From Ohtaekwangia sp966211525 (GTDB lineage Bacteria; Bacteroidota; Bacteroidia; Cytophagales; Cyclobacteriaceae): 64,000 bases of DNA. Shown in pieces: positions 27,223-35,578 of this stretch. Made by a program: the position numbers and the translations under genes. The stretch is taken from positions 1-64,000 of the forward strand of contig CBIHOZ010000002.1 in assembly GCA_966211525.1 (NCBI GenBank), read 5' to 3'. Under the pieces are notes generated by a model. That model ran no database searches. It saw nothing but the letters and a program-made list of their open reading frames with translations, and was not told the origin of the DNA. Positions within the stretch are counted from its first letter, which is position 1; every line of letters begins with the position of its first letter.

Positions 27223-28833
27223 ATGAAAAACCTCCTCCTCCTGCTCATCCTCTCCACCGTAGTATATACTGCTAACATCTGGGGGACATCCGTATATATA
27301 CTGGATGAAGCCAAGAATGCGGGGTGTGCTATGGAAATGTATCAACGGGGGGATTGGGTGGTGCCTACGTTTAATGATGCTTTGCGCACGGATAAGCCTC
27401 CACTGCATTATTACTTTATGAAGGTGGGATATAGTATATTTGGTATTACTCCGTTTGGTGCACGTATATTTTCTTCGGTGATGGGGGTGCTTACCGTGTT
27501 GGTTGTATTTCTGTTTTGCAGAAAGATGTTAACGGAAGACGCTGCGTTTTATACTGGTATGATACTCGTGTCGTCATTGCAGCTAGGTATACAATTTCAT
27601 TTGGCCGTGCCTGATCCTTACCTGATATTTTTTCTTACCCTCGGCTGGTTGAGTTTTATATACGCTTATGTGGAAAAGAAGCGCGGGTATTACTATATAT
27701 TTTACGTGTCAATAGCGCTGGCAACTTTGGCGAAAGGTCCGGTGGCTATTGTATTCTCCGGATTGCTCGTATTACTATTTTTAATCGCGCAACGCAATTT
27801 TAAATGGAAGACGTTGATGCAATTGCGCATGGTGGCGGGTATATTACTTTTTCTCGCGATTGTGCTGCCCTGGTATATAGCGGTAGGAGTGGAGACGCAA
27901 GGAGAATGGCTTGAACAATTTTTCTTCAAGCACAACGTAAGCCGCTTTACTTCTTCCATGGAAGGCCACGGAGGGTTTCCGCTGGCATCGGTGGTGATTG
28001 TGATTGGTGCCTTGATGCCGTTTTCATTTTTCTTTCCGCAGGCTATACGCATGATCTGGAAAGACCAGAAGAAAGATGCATTCCTGCAGTTTTGTCTTAT
28101 AGCGATGGCAATTGTTATTGTGTTCTTTGCGTTCTCGCGTACCATTTTGCCGAGTTACCCGGAACCAGCCGTTCCGTTCTTTGCTATACTGTTAGGATAC
28201 TTCTTTTACATTGTGCAGAAACGTGAAAAGGTAAAGCGCCTGCGATTGCGCGTAAATGCACTGGTATATTTTGTTATCGCACTGGCTATACCTTTTGCCG
28301 TGTGGATCGCATTGCGTGCCGAGAACAATCTGCAGGATCTTTCCAGTCTCGCGGTATATTTTGTTCTGCTGCCGTTGGGTGCCGGTGCAGCACTACTATA
28401 TATCTGGAAGAAAGACCTGGATACTGCACTATATATTTATACACTCACAGGCGTAACATTCCTGATGATCTTCTTTTACGCAGCCTTCCCGGAAGTTGAT
28501 CAGCGTAATCCTGTTTCGCAAAGCGTGGATTACATCGATCATCATAAACCTATACCGGTAGTAAGCTATCGTGATTTTAATCCGGCCTACGTGTTTCATT
28601 TCAAGGCCCCTGTTAAAGAGATGGAAACTGCCGATCAGCTCAAAGCCTACCAGCAGATACAACCCCGCTACTATATCATTACACAAAAACGCTATATCTC
28701 CGAGTTGCCGACAAACGACTATCGCATCATCTACGAAGGGAAAGATCTATTCGAACGCCCCATAACCGTAGTCCTCGAACGCAAATGGCCCGGCTACAGC
28801 GAAGCCCACCCACTGAATAGCGAACACCGTTAA
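27223..28833 (+). CDS. ArnT/PMT-like integral membrane glycosyltransferase
   Basis: 536 residues with about eleven predicted membrane helices. The first external loop carries YILDEAKNAGCAMEMY with the catalytic acidic pair expected in GT39/GT83 enzymes, followed by FNDALRTDKPPLHYYFMK. A soluble C-terminal domain of about 90 residues follows the last helix. Such enzymes move a sugar from a polyprenyl-phosphate donor to lipid A, protein or another acceptor on the outer face of the inner membrane. The divergent GT2 gene could make the donor and the convergent PAP2 gene recycle the carrier. The TAA stop lies in a family C repeat. Confidence 0.88.
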   Translation: MKNLLLLLILSTVVYTANIWGTSVYILDEAKNAGCAMEMYQRGDWVVPTFNDALRTDKPPLHYYFMKVGYSIFGITPFGARIFSSVMGVLTVLVVFLFCRKMLTEDAAFYTGMILVSSLQLGIQFHLAVPDPYLIFFLTLGWLSFIYAYVEKKRGYYYIFYVSIALATLAKGPVAIVFSGLLVLLFLIAQRNFKWKTLMQLRMVAGILLFLAIVLPWYIAVGVETQGEWLEQFFFKHNVSRFTSSMEGHGGFPLASVVIVIGALMPFSFFFPQAIRMIWKDQKKDAFLQFCLIAMAIVIVFFAFSRTILPSYPEPAVPFFAILLGYFFYIVQKREKVKRLRLRVNALVYFVIALAIPFAVWIALRAENNLQDLSSLAVYFVLLPLGAGAALLYIWKKDLDTALYIYTLTGVTFLMIFFYAAFPEVDQRNPVSQSVDYIDHHKPIPVVSYRDFNPAYVFHFKAPVKEMETADQLKAYQQIQPRYYIITQKRYISELPTNDYRIIYEGKDLFERPITVVLERKWPGYSEAHPLNSEHR

Positions 28834-28946
28834 TCGTTATACGTTAACGGTTAGTCGTTATCCGGGTCTATTGTTTCGGTAAACGAACAACTTGTCGGAT
28901 AACTTTTAACGAAATAATTTTTAACGAACAACGGACAACGATTACC
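28829..28946. repeat. Family C gene-edge repeats between convergent genes
   Basis: The left arm starts at the last codon of the glycosyltransferase (CCGTTAATCGTTATACG, 28829 on). The right arm, read on the minus strand, starts at the PAP2 stop codon (CGGTAATCGTTGTCCG). Both stop codons lie inside the repeat word CGTTAATCG. Several more copies of CGTTAA and GTTATCCG fill the gap. The arms are imperfect inverted repeats. Confidence 0.7.
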
Positions 28947-29631
28947 GGCTCCTTCTGATCTTAAAATCAAACGACTCTCTTTTCAGGAGCATACCAATAT
29001 CCAGCCTGCGATTCATCCACACTGGCAACTGATTCAACTCCATTACCTGCCAAACAATATAGGTCGAAAAAGTACCCACCACTGCACCCGCAGCAACATC
29101 GATAAGAAAATGCTGAGCCAGGTATATACGTGAGTAACCCACCATAAACGCAAGCATCAATGTAAATACACCGATCGCTTTATTACCGGAGATCAGCGCC
29201 AGAAAAAAAGCAGCACAGAAAGCAGTTGCTGTATGTCCGGAGGGAAATGAATTGAAATTGTGCACATCAACTCCCGATACAAAGTGGATGAGGTCATCGC
29301 CTATAAACTTTCGGGGGCGCTCAAGTTTTGGAAACAGTGCACGCTTGAATACACTCACCAGTATACCATGCAGCAGCGAAGCGACAAGCGCGGCTATAGC
29401 GTAACGAAAACGAACAAAAGCGGCAAACACAACGATCGGTATAAAGATCAACCCATCGCCAAGGTTAGTAATGGTTTTAAAGAACAGATCCAGAAAAGCA
29501 GTATAGTGTCCGTTGATCCAGAGTATATCCAATCCTTTATCAATAGAAAGCGAAGCGATAAAGAGCAGCGATAACACGATGATATAGTATCGTACAACCG
29601 GAGTATCAGTATTGGCAAGCGATATCTTCAC
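28942..29631 (-). CDS. PAP2-family membrane phosphatase
   Basis: 229 residues with about five or six membrane helices. The three PAP2 motifs are present: KRALFPKLERPRKF (KxxxxxxRP), FPSGHT, and YSRIYLAQHFLIDVAAG (SRxxxxxHxxxD). Likely substrates are undecaprenyl diphosphate, lipid A phosphates or phosphatidate. Its position beside the two polyprenyl-linked glycosyltransferases favours a role in carrier recycling or lipid modification, which is inference. The stop codon is part of a family C repeat. Confidence 0.9.
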   Translation of the reverse strand: MKISLANTDTPVVRYYIIVLSLLFIASLSIDKGLDILWINGHYTAFLDLFFKTITNLGDGLIFIPIVVFAAFVRFRYAIAALVASLLHGILVSVFKRALFPKLERPRKFIGDDLIHFVSGVDVHNFNSFPSGHTATAFCAAFFLALISGNKAIGVFTLMLAFMVGYSRIYLAQHFLIDVAAGAVVGTFSTYIVWQVMELNQLPVWMNRRLDIGMLLKRESFDFKIRRSR

Positions 29632-29870
29632 AACAAAAGTATTTTGCCAAACATAGCGGGCCTGTTGAACTCCACCGTGATGTCGCGTTAACGCTTTGTT
29701 TAAGAAAAGAAGGTCGCTGTGTTATGTGCGCATCGCAGAATTAACGCTCGGATAAATCAGAAATTCAAAATTTCATAGGCTCCCCTTTAAAAAATAACCA
29801 GCTGCAAACGTGTTCTTAACAAAAAGTTAAAATTATGGGTAATTTTTAATGCCTGTCTCAAAAAATCCGA

Positions 29871-29878
29871 TAGATTTG
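29871..29878 (+). promoter_or_regulatory. Putative -7 box of glnA
   Basis: TAGATTTG matches TAnnTTTG exactly, 29 nt before the glnA ATG. A TTTG at the expected upstream distance is missing. The rest of the gap 29632-29870 contains A/T-rich runs but no structure that I could identify. Confidence 0.4.
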
Positions 29879-29907
29879 AACAACTACAACAAAAAATTCG
29901 ACCACCT

Positions 29908-32070
29908 ATGGCGCAACTACGATTTGAAGCTCTGAAGAAATTGAGCGAACGTACGCGTGTGCATGCTGATCTGCCCAGCACCAATGTCTCCAAATTCTTT
30001 GGAGAAAATGTGTATGGCCCTGAGCAAATGCGCGCTACCCTGGCCCCTGGACTTTACAAAAAGGTAAGTCAGGCAATCAAAAACCACGAAAAAATTGATG
30101 AAGTTACCGCGGATGCAGTAGCATCTGCAGCGAAGTCCTGGGCGATTGCCAAGGGCGCAACGCACTTCACACACTGGTTCCAACCCATGACAGGTGGAAC
30201 GGCTGAGAAACACGATTCATTCTTTGATGCACTCGCTGGCATTGAACGTTTCAAAGGAAGCGAACTCGTTCAGCAAGAACCCGATGCATCATCTTTCCCA
30301 AGCGGTGGTATCCGCAGTACATTTGAGGCGCGCGGTTATACTGCATGGGATCCTACATCTCCTATGTTTGTATACGGTCGCACACTTTGTATTCCTACTG
30401 TATTTGTTTCCTATACAGGAGAAACTCTTGATACAAAAGCACCTCTGTTAAAAGCATTGAAAGCAGTTGATATAGCAGCTACCAGAGTTTGCCAACTGTT
30501 CGATAAAGATATTCAACATGTAGTGGCATCGTTGGGTGCTGAGCAGGAATACTTTATTGTTGATAAAGCGCTCTTCGATGCTCGTCCTGACCTGGTAATG
30601 GCTGGCCGTTCTGTATTCGGACATGCTCCTGCCCGCGGACAGCAAATGGAAGATCACTATTTCGGATCAATCCCTTCACGTGTTTATGATTTCATGAAAG
30701 ACTTTGAAATCGAAGCATGGAAACTTGGTATACCGGTTCGCACCCGTCACAACGAAGTTGCTCCGAGCCAGTTTGAGGTTGCTCCTTTATTTGAAGAAGT
30801 AAACGTAGCGAACGATCACAACCAGTTAATGATGGATGTGATGGGACGCGTTGCTGATAAACATGACCTGAGAGTTATATTCCATGAGAAACCTTTCGCC
30901 GGTTTGAACGGAAGCGGTAAGCACAACAACTGGTCATTGATCACGGATACTGGTGTAAACCTGTATGCTCCTACCAGCAGTGCGCGCGATAACCTGATGT
31001 TCCTTACATTCTTTGTAACTACCATCAAGGCTGTGCATGCTTACGGAAACCTGTTGCGTGCAAGTATAGCAACTGCAGCAAACGACTTCCGTCTTGGTGC
31101 TAATGAAGCACCTCCGGCTATCATGTCAGTATTCATCGGTTCACAGATGACGGCTGTATTGGATGAGCTTGAGAAAAAAGGAAACGTGAAGATCGAGAAA
31201 GGCGACAACATGTATATGAAGCTTGGTATCGATCAGATTCCGGAGATCATCCTGGATGCAACGGATCGTAACCGTACTTCTCCGTTTGCCTTCACTGGAA
31301 ATAAATTTGAATTCCGTGCAGTAGGTGGAAGCGATAACTGCGCTGTAGCCATGACTGCACTGAACACGATCGTAGCAGAACAACTTGACCAATTCTTCGC
31401 AGCGGTTTCAAAACAAATCGAAAAAGGTGAAGAGAAACGTTTGGCAATTGTAAATGTACTTCGCGAGTATATTAAAGAGTCAAAAGACATTCGCTTCGAA
31501 GGAGACGGATACTCTGACGAGTGGGTAGCCGAAGCAGAAAAGCGTAAACTTGGTAACGTGAAGAACACACCACGCGCGCTGGAAGCTTACCTGACGAAAG
31601 AAGCATTGGAGTTGTTTGAGAAGCACGAAGTAATGTCGCACAAAGAGACAGAAGCTCGTGTTGAGATCAGACTGGAAGCCTATATCAAGCGTGTGCAGAT
31701 TGAAGCACGTGTGATGGGTGACCTGGCGATGAACCACATCGTTCCGACTGCGATTGCTTATCAGACTAAATTGATTGAAAACGCTAACGGTCTGAAAGGA
31801 CTTGGTGTAGACAACACTGCTGTTGTTCAAACCATCCGCGAAATCTCTGGTCATATCGATACCATCAAGAATGGTGTACGCGCTATGATTGAAGATCGCA
31901 AGCGTATCAACAAAATTACCGATACACATAAGCGCGCTATAGCATACTGCGATGAGATCAAAGAGAAATACTTTGAAAGCATCCGCGATGCTGTTGACAA
32001 ACTCGAGTTGCTGGTGGACAATGAAGATTGGCCGTTGGTTAAATACAGAGAGTTGTTGTTCCTGCGCTAA
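29908..32070 (+). CDS. glnA: Type III glutamine synthetase
   Basis: 720 residues, the length of GSIII, about 250 longer than GSI. The N-terminal segment with FGENVYGPEQMRATL and the FHWFQP-type block (FTHWFQPMTGGTAEKHDSF) are GSIII markers. Active-site segments include SLGAEQEYFIVD, RHNEVAPSQFEVAP and FAGLNGSGKHNNWS. The enzyme makes glutamine from glutamate, ammonia and ATP and is the main form in Bacteroidota. No amt or glnB-type gene is adjacent. A hairpin terminator follows. Confidence 0.95.
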   Translation: MAQLRFEALKKLSERTRVHADLPSTNVSKFFGENVYGPEQMRATLAPGLYKKVSQAIKNHEKIDEVTADAVASAAKSWAIAKGATHFTHWFQPMTGGTAEKHDSFFDALAGIERFKGSELVQQEPDASSFPSGGIRSTFEARGYTAWDPTSPMFVYGRTLCIPTVFVSYTGETLDTKAPLLKALKAVDIAATRVCQLFDKDIQHVVASLGAEQEYFIVDKALFDARPDLVMAGRSVFGHAPARGQQMEDHYFGSIPSRVYDFMKDFEIEAWKLGIPVRTRHNEVAPSQFEVAPLFEEVNVANDHNQLMMDVMGRVADKHDLRVIFHEKPFAGLNGSGKHNNWSLITDTGVNLYAPTSSARDNLMFLTFFVTTIKAVHAYGNLLRASIATAANDFRLGANEAPPAIMSVFIGSQMTAVLDELEKKGNVKIEKGDNMYMKLGIDQIPEIILDATDRNRTSPFAFTGNKFEFRAVGGSDNCAVAMTALNTIVAEQLDQFFAAVSKQIEKGEEKRLAIVNVLREYIKESKDIRFEGDGYSDEWVAEAEKRKLGNVKNTPRALEAYLTKEALELFEKHEVMSHKETEARVEIRLEAYIKRVQIEARVMGDLAMNHIVPTAIAYQTKLIENANGLKGLGVDNTAVVQTIREISGHIDTIKNGVRAMIEDRKRINKITDTHKRAIAYCDEIKEKYFESIRDAVDKLELLVDNEDWPLVKYRELLFLR

Positions 32071-32116
32071 GAAGGATACTCTGTTAACTTAATTACCTAA
32101 ACCTGTGAAACGCATT

Positions 32117-32144
32117 CCCTGGCCTTTATGGCTGGGGTTTGTTG
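32117..32144 (+). terminator. Terminator after glnA
   Basis: An 8-bp stem CCCTGGCC / GGCTGGGG with two G-T pairs and a 5-nt loop, followed by a T-rich run (TTTGTTGTTTTT). It lies between glnA and the convergent response regulator gene. Confidence 0.65.
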
Positions 32145-32147
32145 TTT

Positions 32148-32573
32148 TTAGGCGTATGGAAATTTACAAAGCCGCCAATAGTCAAGTATAGATTTTAACG
32201 TAACTTCGATCTCGTCAAAGCTTTGTCCTTTTAAAAAGAATCCCTGCACGTGAAGGTTATAGGCAGCCTGCACCTGGTCGCGGCTCGCTGCCGTAGAGAA
32301 GAATATAAAAGGAATGTTCTTGCCTTGAAGGTCGGCATCTTCATTCATGTGCCTGCGCAATTCCAAACCGTTTATCAACGGCATGTTAATATCGCACAAT
32401 ACCAGAAACGGGGTAACCTCTGTGGTTTTTAAAAACTCGAGCGCTGTATGACCGTTGTTGAAAAAGATAAGCTCGTTTAGTGTATTTAATTTCTGAAAGA
32501 TTTTCTTAAAGAAATAATGATCGTCTTCATCATCGTCAATAATAATGATAGGGGTATGTAACGAGGTTTTCAA
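32148..32573 (-). CDS. Stand-alone response regulator receiver protein
   Basis: 141 residues covering one receiver domain only. The acidic pocket is DDDED (residues 13-17), the phospho-acceptor is Asp61 (LVLCDINMPL), the Ser/Thr switch is at 93-94 (FFSTAAS) and the conserved Lys is Lys115, here in GFFLKGQSF where a Pro usually follows. It resembles the Rcp1-like single-domain regulators that relay phosphate or act by protein contact. No histidine kinase gene is near, so its partner is unknown. Confidence 0.9.
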   Translation of the reverse strand: MKTSLHTPIIIIDDDEDDHYFFKKIFQKLNTLNELIFFNNGHTALEFLKTTEVTPFLVLCDINMPLINGLELRRHMNEDADLQGKNIPFIFFSTAASRDQVQAAYNLHVQGFFLKGQSFDEIEVTLKSILDYWRLCKFPYA

Positions 32574-32885
32574 TTTTGGTATAGATTACTATGCTATCAA
32601 AATAGCACATCACTTCAATTTAAAAATATATGCCACGGCTTATGTCACATGTATTCGCCCAAAGGAATTTTAAAGGCAATAAAATCAAAGATATCCTAAA
32701 AATGCAACAATAATATCGATCAACGGTAGAGGTGCACGCTGCCTTATTAAAATAGTGAGTAAAAAAATACTCTATTTGGCGAATTCATACATTCTATTAG
32801 AGGGTTAGTAAATCACGCACGTGAAATCAGAAATGTATCGTTATCTTTAATTCTATTGGTCTAAAAATTTCTGCGGAAAATATAT
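32574..32885. other. 312-nt AT-rich gap between divergent genes
   Basis: No coding frame or recognised RNA. A near -7 box TATCTTTA (32842-32849) stands 36 nt before the desaturase ATG but lacks the terminal G and a -33 element. None of the gene-edge repeat families occurs here. Confidence 0.35.
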
Positions 32886-33944
32886 ATGAAGTCTGTATCA
32901 ACCCTTACGTTAGAGGATCCTGTATTTTCATCGGCTCCGGCCTATACTGCTGTAGATCGTTATTGGCTTCGGAAGATAAAAGACGAGCGCGATCTACCTT
33001 TCGTCTACCTTACTTTGCGCATCACGTTTATCATGTTGCCGGTGGCCGTGTTGCTATATATGCCTTTTGTTACCGGGTGGTTATGGTGGTCGCTTGCTGC
33101 GCTATATTTTATACTTAACAACTTCGTGTTCAAAGGTCCTTTCGGACTTATGCTTCATTGTACGAGTCATCGTCCGTTTTTCAATCAGAAAAATGCGTGG
33201 CTGAATTATTACCTGCCGTGGGTCATCAGTCCGTTTTTTGGTCAGACGCCAGAAACATATGCTAGTCATCACCTCGCAATGCATCATCGGGAGAATAACC
33301 TGGAAGACGATTTGAGTTCAACCATGCACTATCAACGCGATAGCTTCCGGCACTTTCTTCTTTACTTCTGCAGATTCTTTTTTACAGTTATACCGACACT
33401 GGCCTGGTACTTCAATGAAAGGAGCCTGGTAAAATTACGCAACCGGGTAATCCGTGGTGAGCTTGCATTCTTCGGTATGTGTGCATTACTGTGTCTAGTA
33501 AGCTGGCAGGCTACAGTAATGGTATTTTTGTTACCACTTCTGATCTCCAGAATTATTATGATGGTGGGTAACTGGGCGCAACACTCTTTTATAGAAGAGA
33601 GCGATCCGGGTAATTTTTATAAAAACAGTATAGCATGCATTAATACTCCTTACAATCATAAATGCTGGAACGATGGGTATCATATCAGCCATCATATACA
33701 GCCGGCCATGCATTGGACACTTCATCCGGAACACCTTCAAACCAATTTACAGCTATATGCTGAAAATAAAGCGTTAGTCTTTGAGGGAATTCATTTTTTG
33801 CACGTGTGGTGGTATCTCATGAATAAAGATTACGATAAGCTCGCAAAACGGGTCGTCAATATTCACGGCATGTTCAACTCGAAGGAAGAAGTAATTACGC
33901 TGATGAAAAGCAGAACGCGGGAAATTAAAAAATCGCAGGTATAA
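32886..33944 (+). CDS. Membrane fatty acid desaturase family protein
   Basis: 352 residues. Paired membrane helices (about 45-80 and 170-225) flank histidine boxes of the di-iron desaturase/hydroxylase type: LHCTSHRPFF, YASHHLAMHHRENN and YHISHHIQPAMHW. This layout fits a membrane-bound acyl-lipid or related desaturase; the substrate and double-bond position cannot be told. The basic C-terminus is typical. No redox partner gene is nearby. Confidence 0.85.
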   Translation: MKSVSTLTLEDPVFSSAPAYTAVDRYWLRKIKDERDLPFVYLTLRITFIMLPVAVLLYMPFVTGWLWWSLAALYFILNNFVFKGPFGLMLHCTSHRPFFNQKNAWLNYYLPWVISPFFGQTPETYASHHLAMHHRENNLEDDLSSTMHYQRDSFRHFLLYFCRFFFTVIPTLAWYFNERSLVKLRNRVIRGELAFFGMCALLCLVSWQATVMVFLLPLLISRIIMMVGNWAQHSFIEESDPGNFYKNSIACINTPYNHKCWNDGYHISHHIQPAMHWTLHPEHLQTNLQLYAENKALVFEGIHFLHVWWYLMNKDYDKLAKRVVNIHGMFNSKEEVITLMKSRTREIKKSQV

Positions 33945-34032
33945 CTTCGGTATGAAGATACACATGTAGTATATACCTGAATTTCTTTGCGTGAAAATCC
34001 GTACAGCGGCATGTTCACATATGTACAATTTC

Positions 34033-34040
34033 TATCTTTG
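34033..34040 (+). promoter_or_regulatory. Putative -7 box of the DUF4407 gene
   Basis: TATCTTTG matches TAnnTTTG, about 100 nt before the ATG at 34140. The leader would contain a 7-bp inverted repeat TTGCCAA ... TTGGCAA (about 34073-34103). No -33 TTTG is at the expected spacing. Confidence 0.35.
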
Positions 34041-34139
34041 CATCCTCGCTGATCTTTCGTAAAAAGTGTTTTTGCCAATGGCATATTTATTGACCTTGGC
34101 AATAACAATATTAATATTCCGATCGCGTTAACAGTGTAC

Positions 34140-35189
34140 ATGCAAAAGCTAACTACCTTCTTCCTGCGCTGCTCCGGTGCAGATTTGTCTATACTGAAGA
34201 AATGTCCTTCTGAAACCAGTAAATATGCCGGTATAGGAGCGACCATTTTCTTTACGGGACTTTTCGCAGCACTTTCGGGAGCGTACGCACTCTATACTAT
34301 TTTTGATAGTGTATGGGCTGCCGCAGGATTCGGTATACTATGGGGATTGATGATCTTCAATCTCGACCGCTATATAGTTTCCAGCATGCGCAAAGAGGGA
34401 AAGACTGCGAAAGAGTTATTGATTGCAACACCGCGTATACTGCTTGCCATTTTGATTTCTGTAGTGATTGCCAAGCCACTCGAGTTGAAGATCTTTGAAA
34501 AAGAGATCGAACCCGAGCTCATCGTGATGGAGCAACAGAAATATAGCGAGCAGGAGTCGCAGGTTCGATTCCGTTTTCAGGGAACACACGATAGTCTGAA
34601 GACTGCTATAGACGGTTTGCAACACGAAATTGCAGTGAAAGCCGCGAAGCGCGATGACCTGGTGCGCATTGCCCGCGAAGAAGCAGACGGAACAGGTGGA
34701 AGCAAGAAGAAGAATCTCGGACCTATATATAAAGTGAAGAAAGCTGACGCTGATGCTGCCGAAGCAGAGCTTCTTGCTGTTACCGAGCGCAATCACGCCC
34801 GTATACTCGTATACGAAAAGAGTTTGGCCTACCACGATTCACTGCAGGCACAGGCCATGGCAGCACTGGAGAAAGGGAGACTCAACGGTCCGGCTGCACG
34901 CATGGAAGCGATGAGCCGCCTCACCGAACAAAGCAGTGCAATGGCATGGGCGCATTGGTTCATCATGTTTCTGTTCATCGCGATAGAAACGGCACCGGTT
35001 TTTGTAAAGCTCATCTCCAACAAAGGTCCATACGACAACCTGTTGAAAGTGGAGGAACACCAGTTTGGCGTGCACGAAGTGGAGGAACTCGCCCGCATGA
35101 ATACCCAGGCGAAAGAGAAAACTGCCAACTATCCACAACACGAACGCACATTCATCAGCAACCGCCTCGATGCCGAGCTGCGAAGTTGA
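34140..35189 (+). CDS. DUF4407 family membrane protein
   Basis: 349 residues from ATG 34140; a GTG at 34134 is possible. Two N-terminal helices (about 30-75: GIGATIFFTGLFAALSGAYA and the next hydrophobic block), a third near 100-115 (RILLAILISVVIA), a long charged coiled-coil region (about 125-250) and a last helix near 270-290 (WFIMFLFIAIETAPVF) match DUF4407. The function of the family is unknown. The gene is not overlapped by neighbours. Confidence 0.85.
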   Translation: MQKLTTFFLRCSGADLSILKKCPSETSKYAGIGATIFFTGLFAALSGAYALYTIFDSVWAAAGFGILWGLMIFNLDRYIVSSMRKEGKTAKELLIATPRILLAILISVVIAKPLELKIFEKEIEPELIVMEQQKYSEQESQVRFRFQGTHDSLKTAIDGLQHEIAVKAAKRDDLVRIAREEADGTGGSKKKNLGPIYKVKKADADAAEAELLAVTERNHARILVYEKSLAYHDSLQAQAMAALEKGRLNGPAARMEAMSRLTEQSSAMAWAHWFIMFLFIAIETAPVFVKLISNKGPYDNLLKVEEHQFGVHEVEELARMNTQAKEKTANYPQHERTFISNRLDAELRS

Positions 35190-35325
35190 TAAAATTGTTC
35201 GCTATGCATTCACGGTGAGGAAGTTATATTACTGTCGACCGCATAAATAATCAATGTCTTATTGCGCTGATGGTCTGTTGCCATCGACCGTTCACAGAAT
35301 GATTTTAATTTTTTCTGCGATTTGA

Positions 35326-35356
35326 TTTGTTTTTGAAATCACATACCCTACTTTAG
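35326..35356 (+). promoter_or_regulatory. Promoter of the sulfite reductase operon
   Basis: TTTG (35326-35329), 19 nt, then TACTTTAG (35349-35356), which matches TAnnTTTG at all but one base. Transcription would start near 35362, about ten bases before the leader ORF ATG at 35373. Confidence 0.6.
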
Positions 35357-35372
35357 TGGTAGATTAATGACC

Positions 35373-35468
35373 ATGTTCACAACCACCACTTGTAAACAGA
35401 TTAAGATGTACGCAACAAAGAAGTGTTGCTGTAAACATCTGCTGGATGCAGGAAAAATGGACGCGTAA
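35373..35468 (+). CDS. Cys-rich leader peptide, candidate attenuator ORF
   Basis: A 31-codon ORF (M F T T T T C K Q I K ...) containing three adjacent Cys codons TGT TGC TGT at 35424-35432 inside KKCCCKH and another Cys at codon 7. It ends with TAA at 35466. It lies between a promoter and a strong terminator, ahead of the sulfite reductase gene. A peptide with a run of codons for the end product of the pathway is the hallmark of a transcription-attenuation leader. A shorter form could start at the ATG of codon 12. Confidence 0.65.
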   Translation: MFTTTTCKQIKMYATKKCCCKHLLDAGKMDA

Positions 35469-35522
35469 TGGTCTCTTCATACCGAAGAATAACTGAAAAA
35501 GACATACCGAGCCTTTCCTGCA
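35447..35522 (+). promoter_or_regulatory. Antiterminator helix of the candidate cysteine attenuator
   Basis: TGCAGGAAA at 35447-35455 (leader codons 25-28) is the exact complement of TTTCCTGCA at 35514-35522, which forms most of the 5' arm and start of the loop of the terminator. The first element begins 14 nt after the last Cys codon. A ribosome stalled on those codons would leave it free to pair, while a ribosome reaching the stop codon would cover it. Confidence 0.6.
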
Positions 35523-35546
35523 AATCAGGAAAGGCTCTTTCATTTT
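35509..35546 (+). terminator. Attenuator terminator before the sulfite reductase gene
   Basis: A perfect 12-bp stem GAGCCTTTCCTG / CAGGAAAGGCTC with the 5-nt loop CAAAT, followed by TTTCATTTT. It ends 33 nt before the reductase ATG, so it stands inside the operon leader and not at the end of a gene. Confidence 0.8.
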
Positions 35547-35578
35547 AAAGTGTAACCGAACAAACAGCCCTTAGGCAT

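Noticed and set aside
29634..29641. TACTTTTG -7 box on the minus strand for the PAP2 gene
   Set aside because: It would start transcription inside the coding region and has no -33 box at the right distance.
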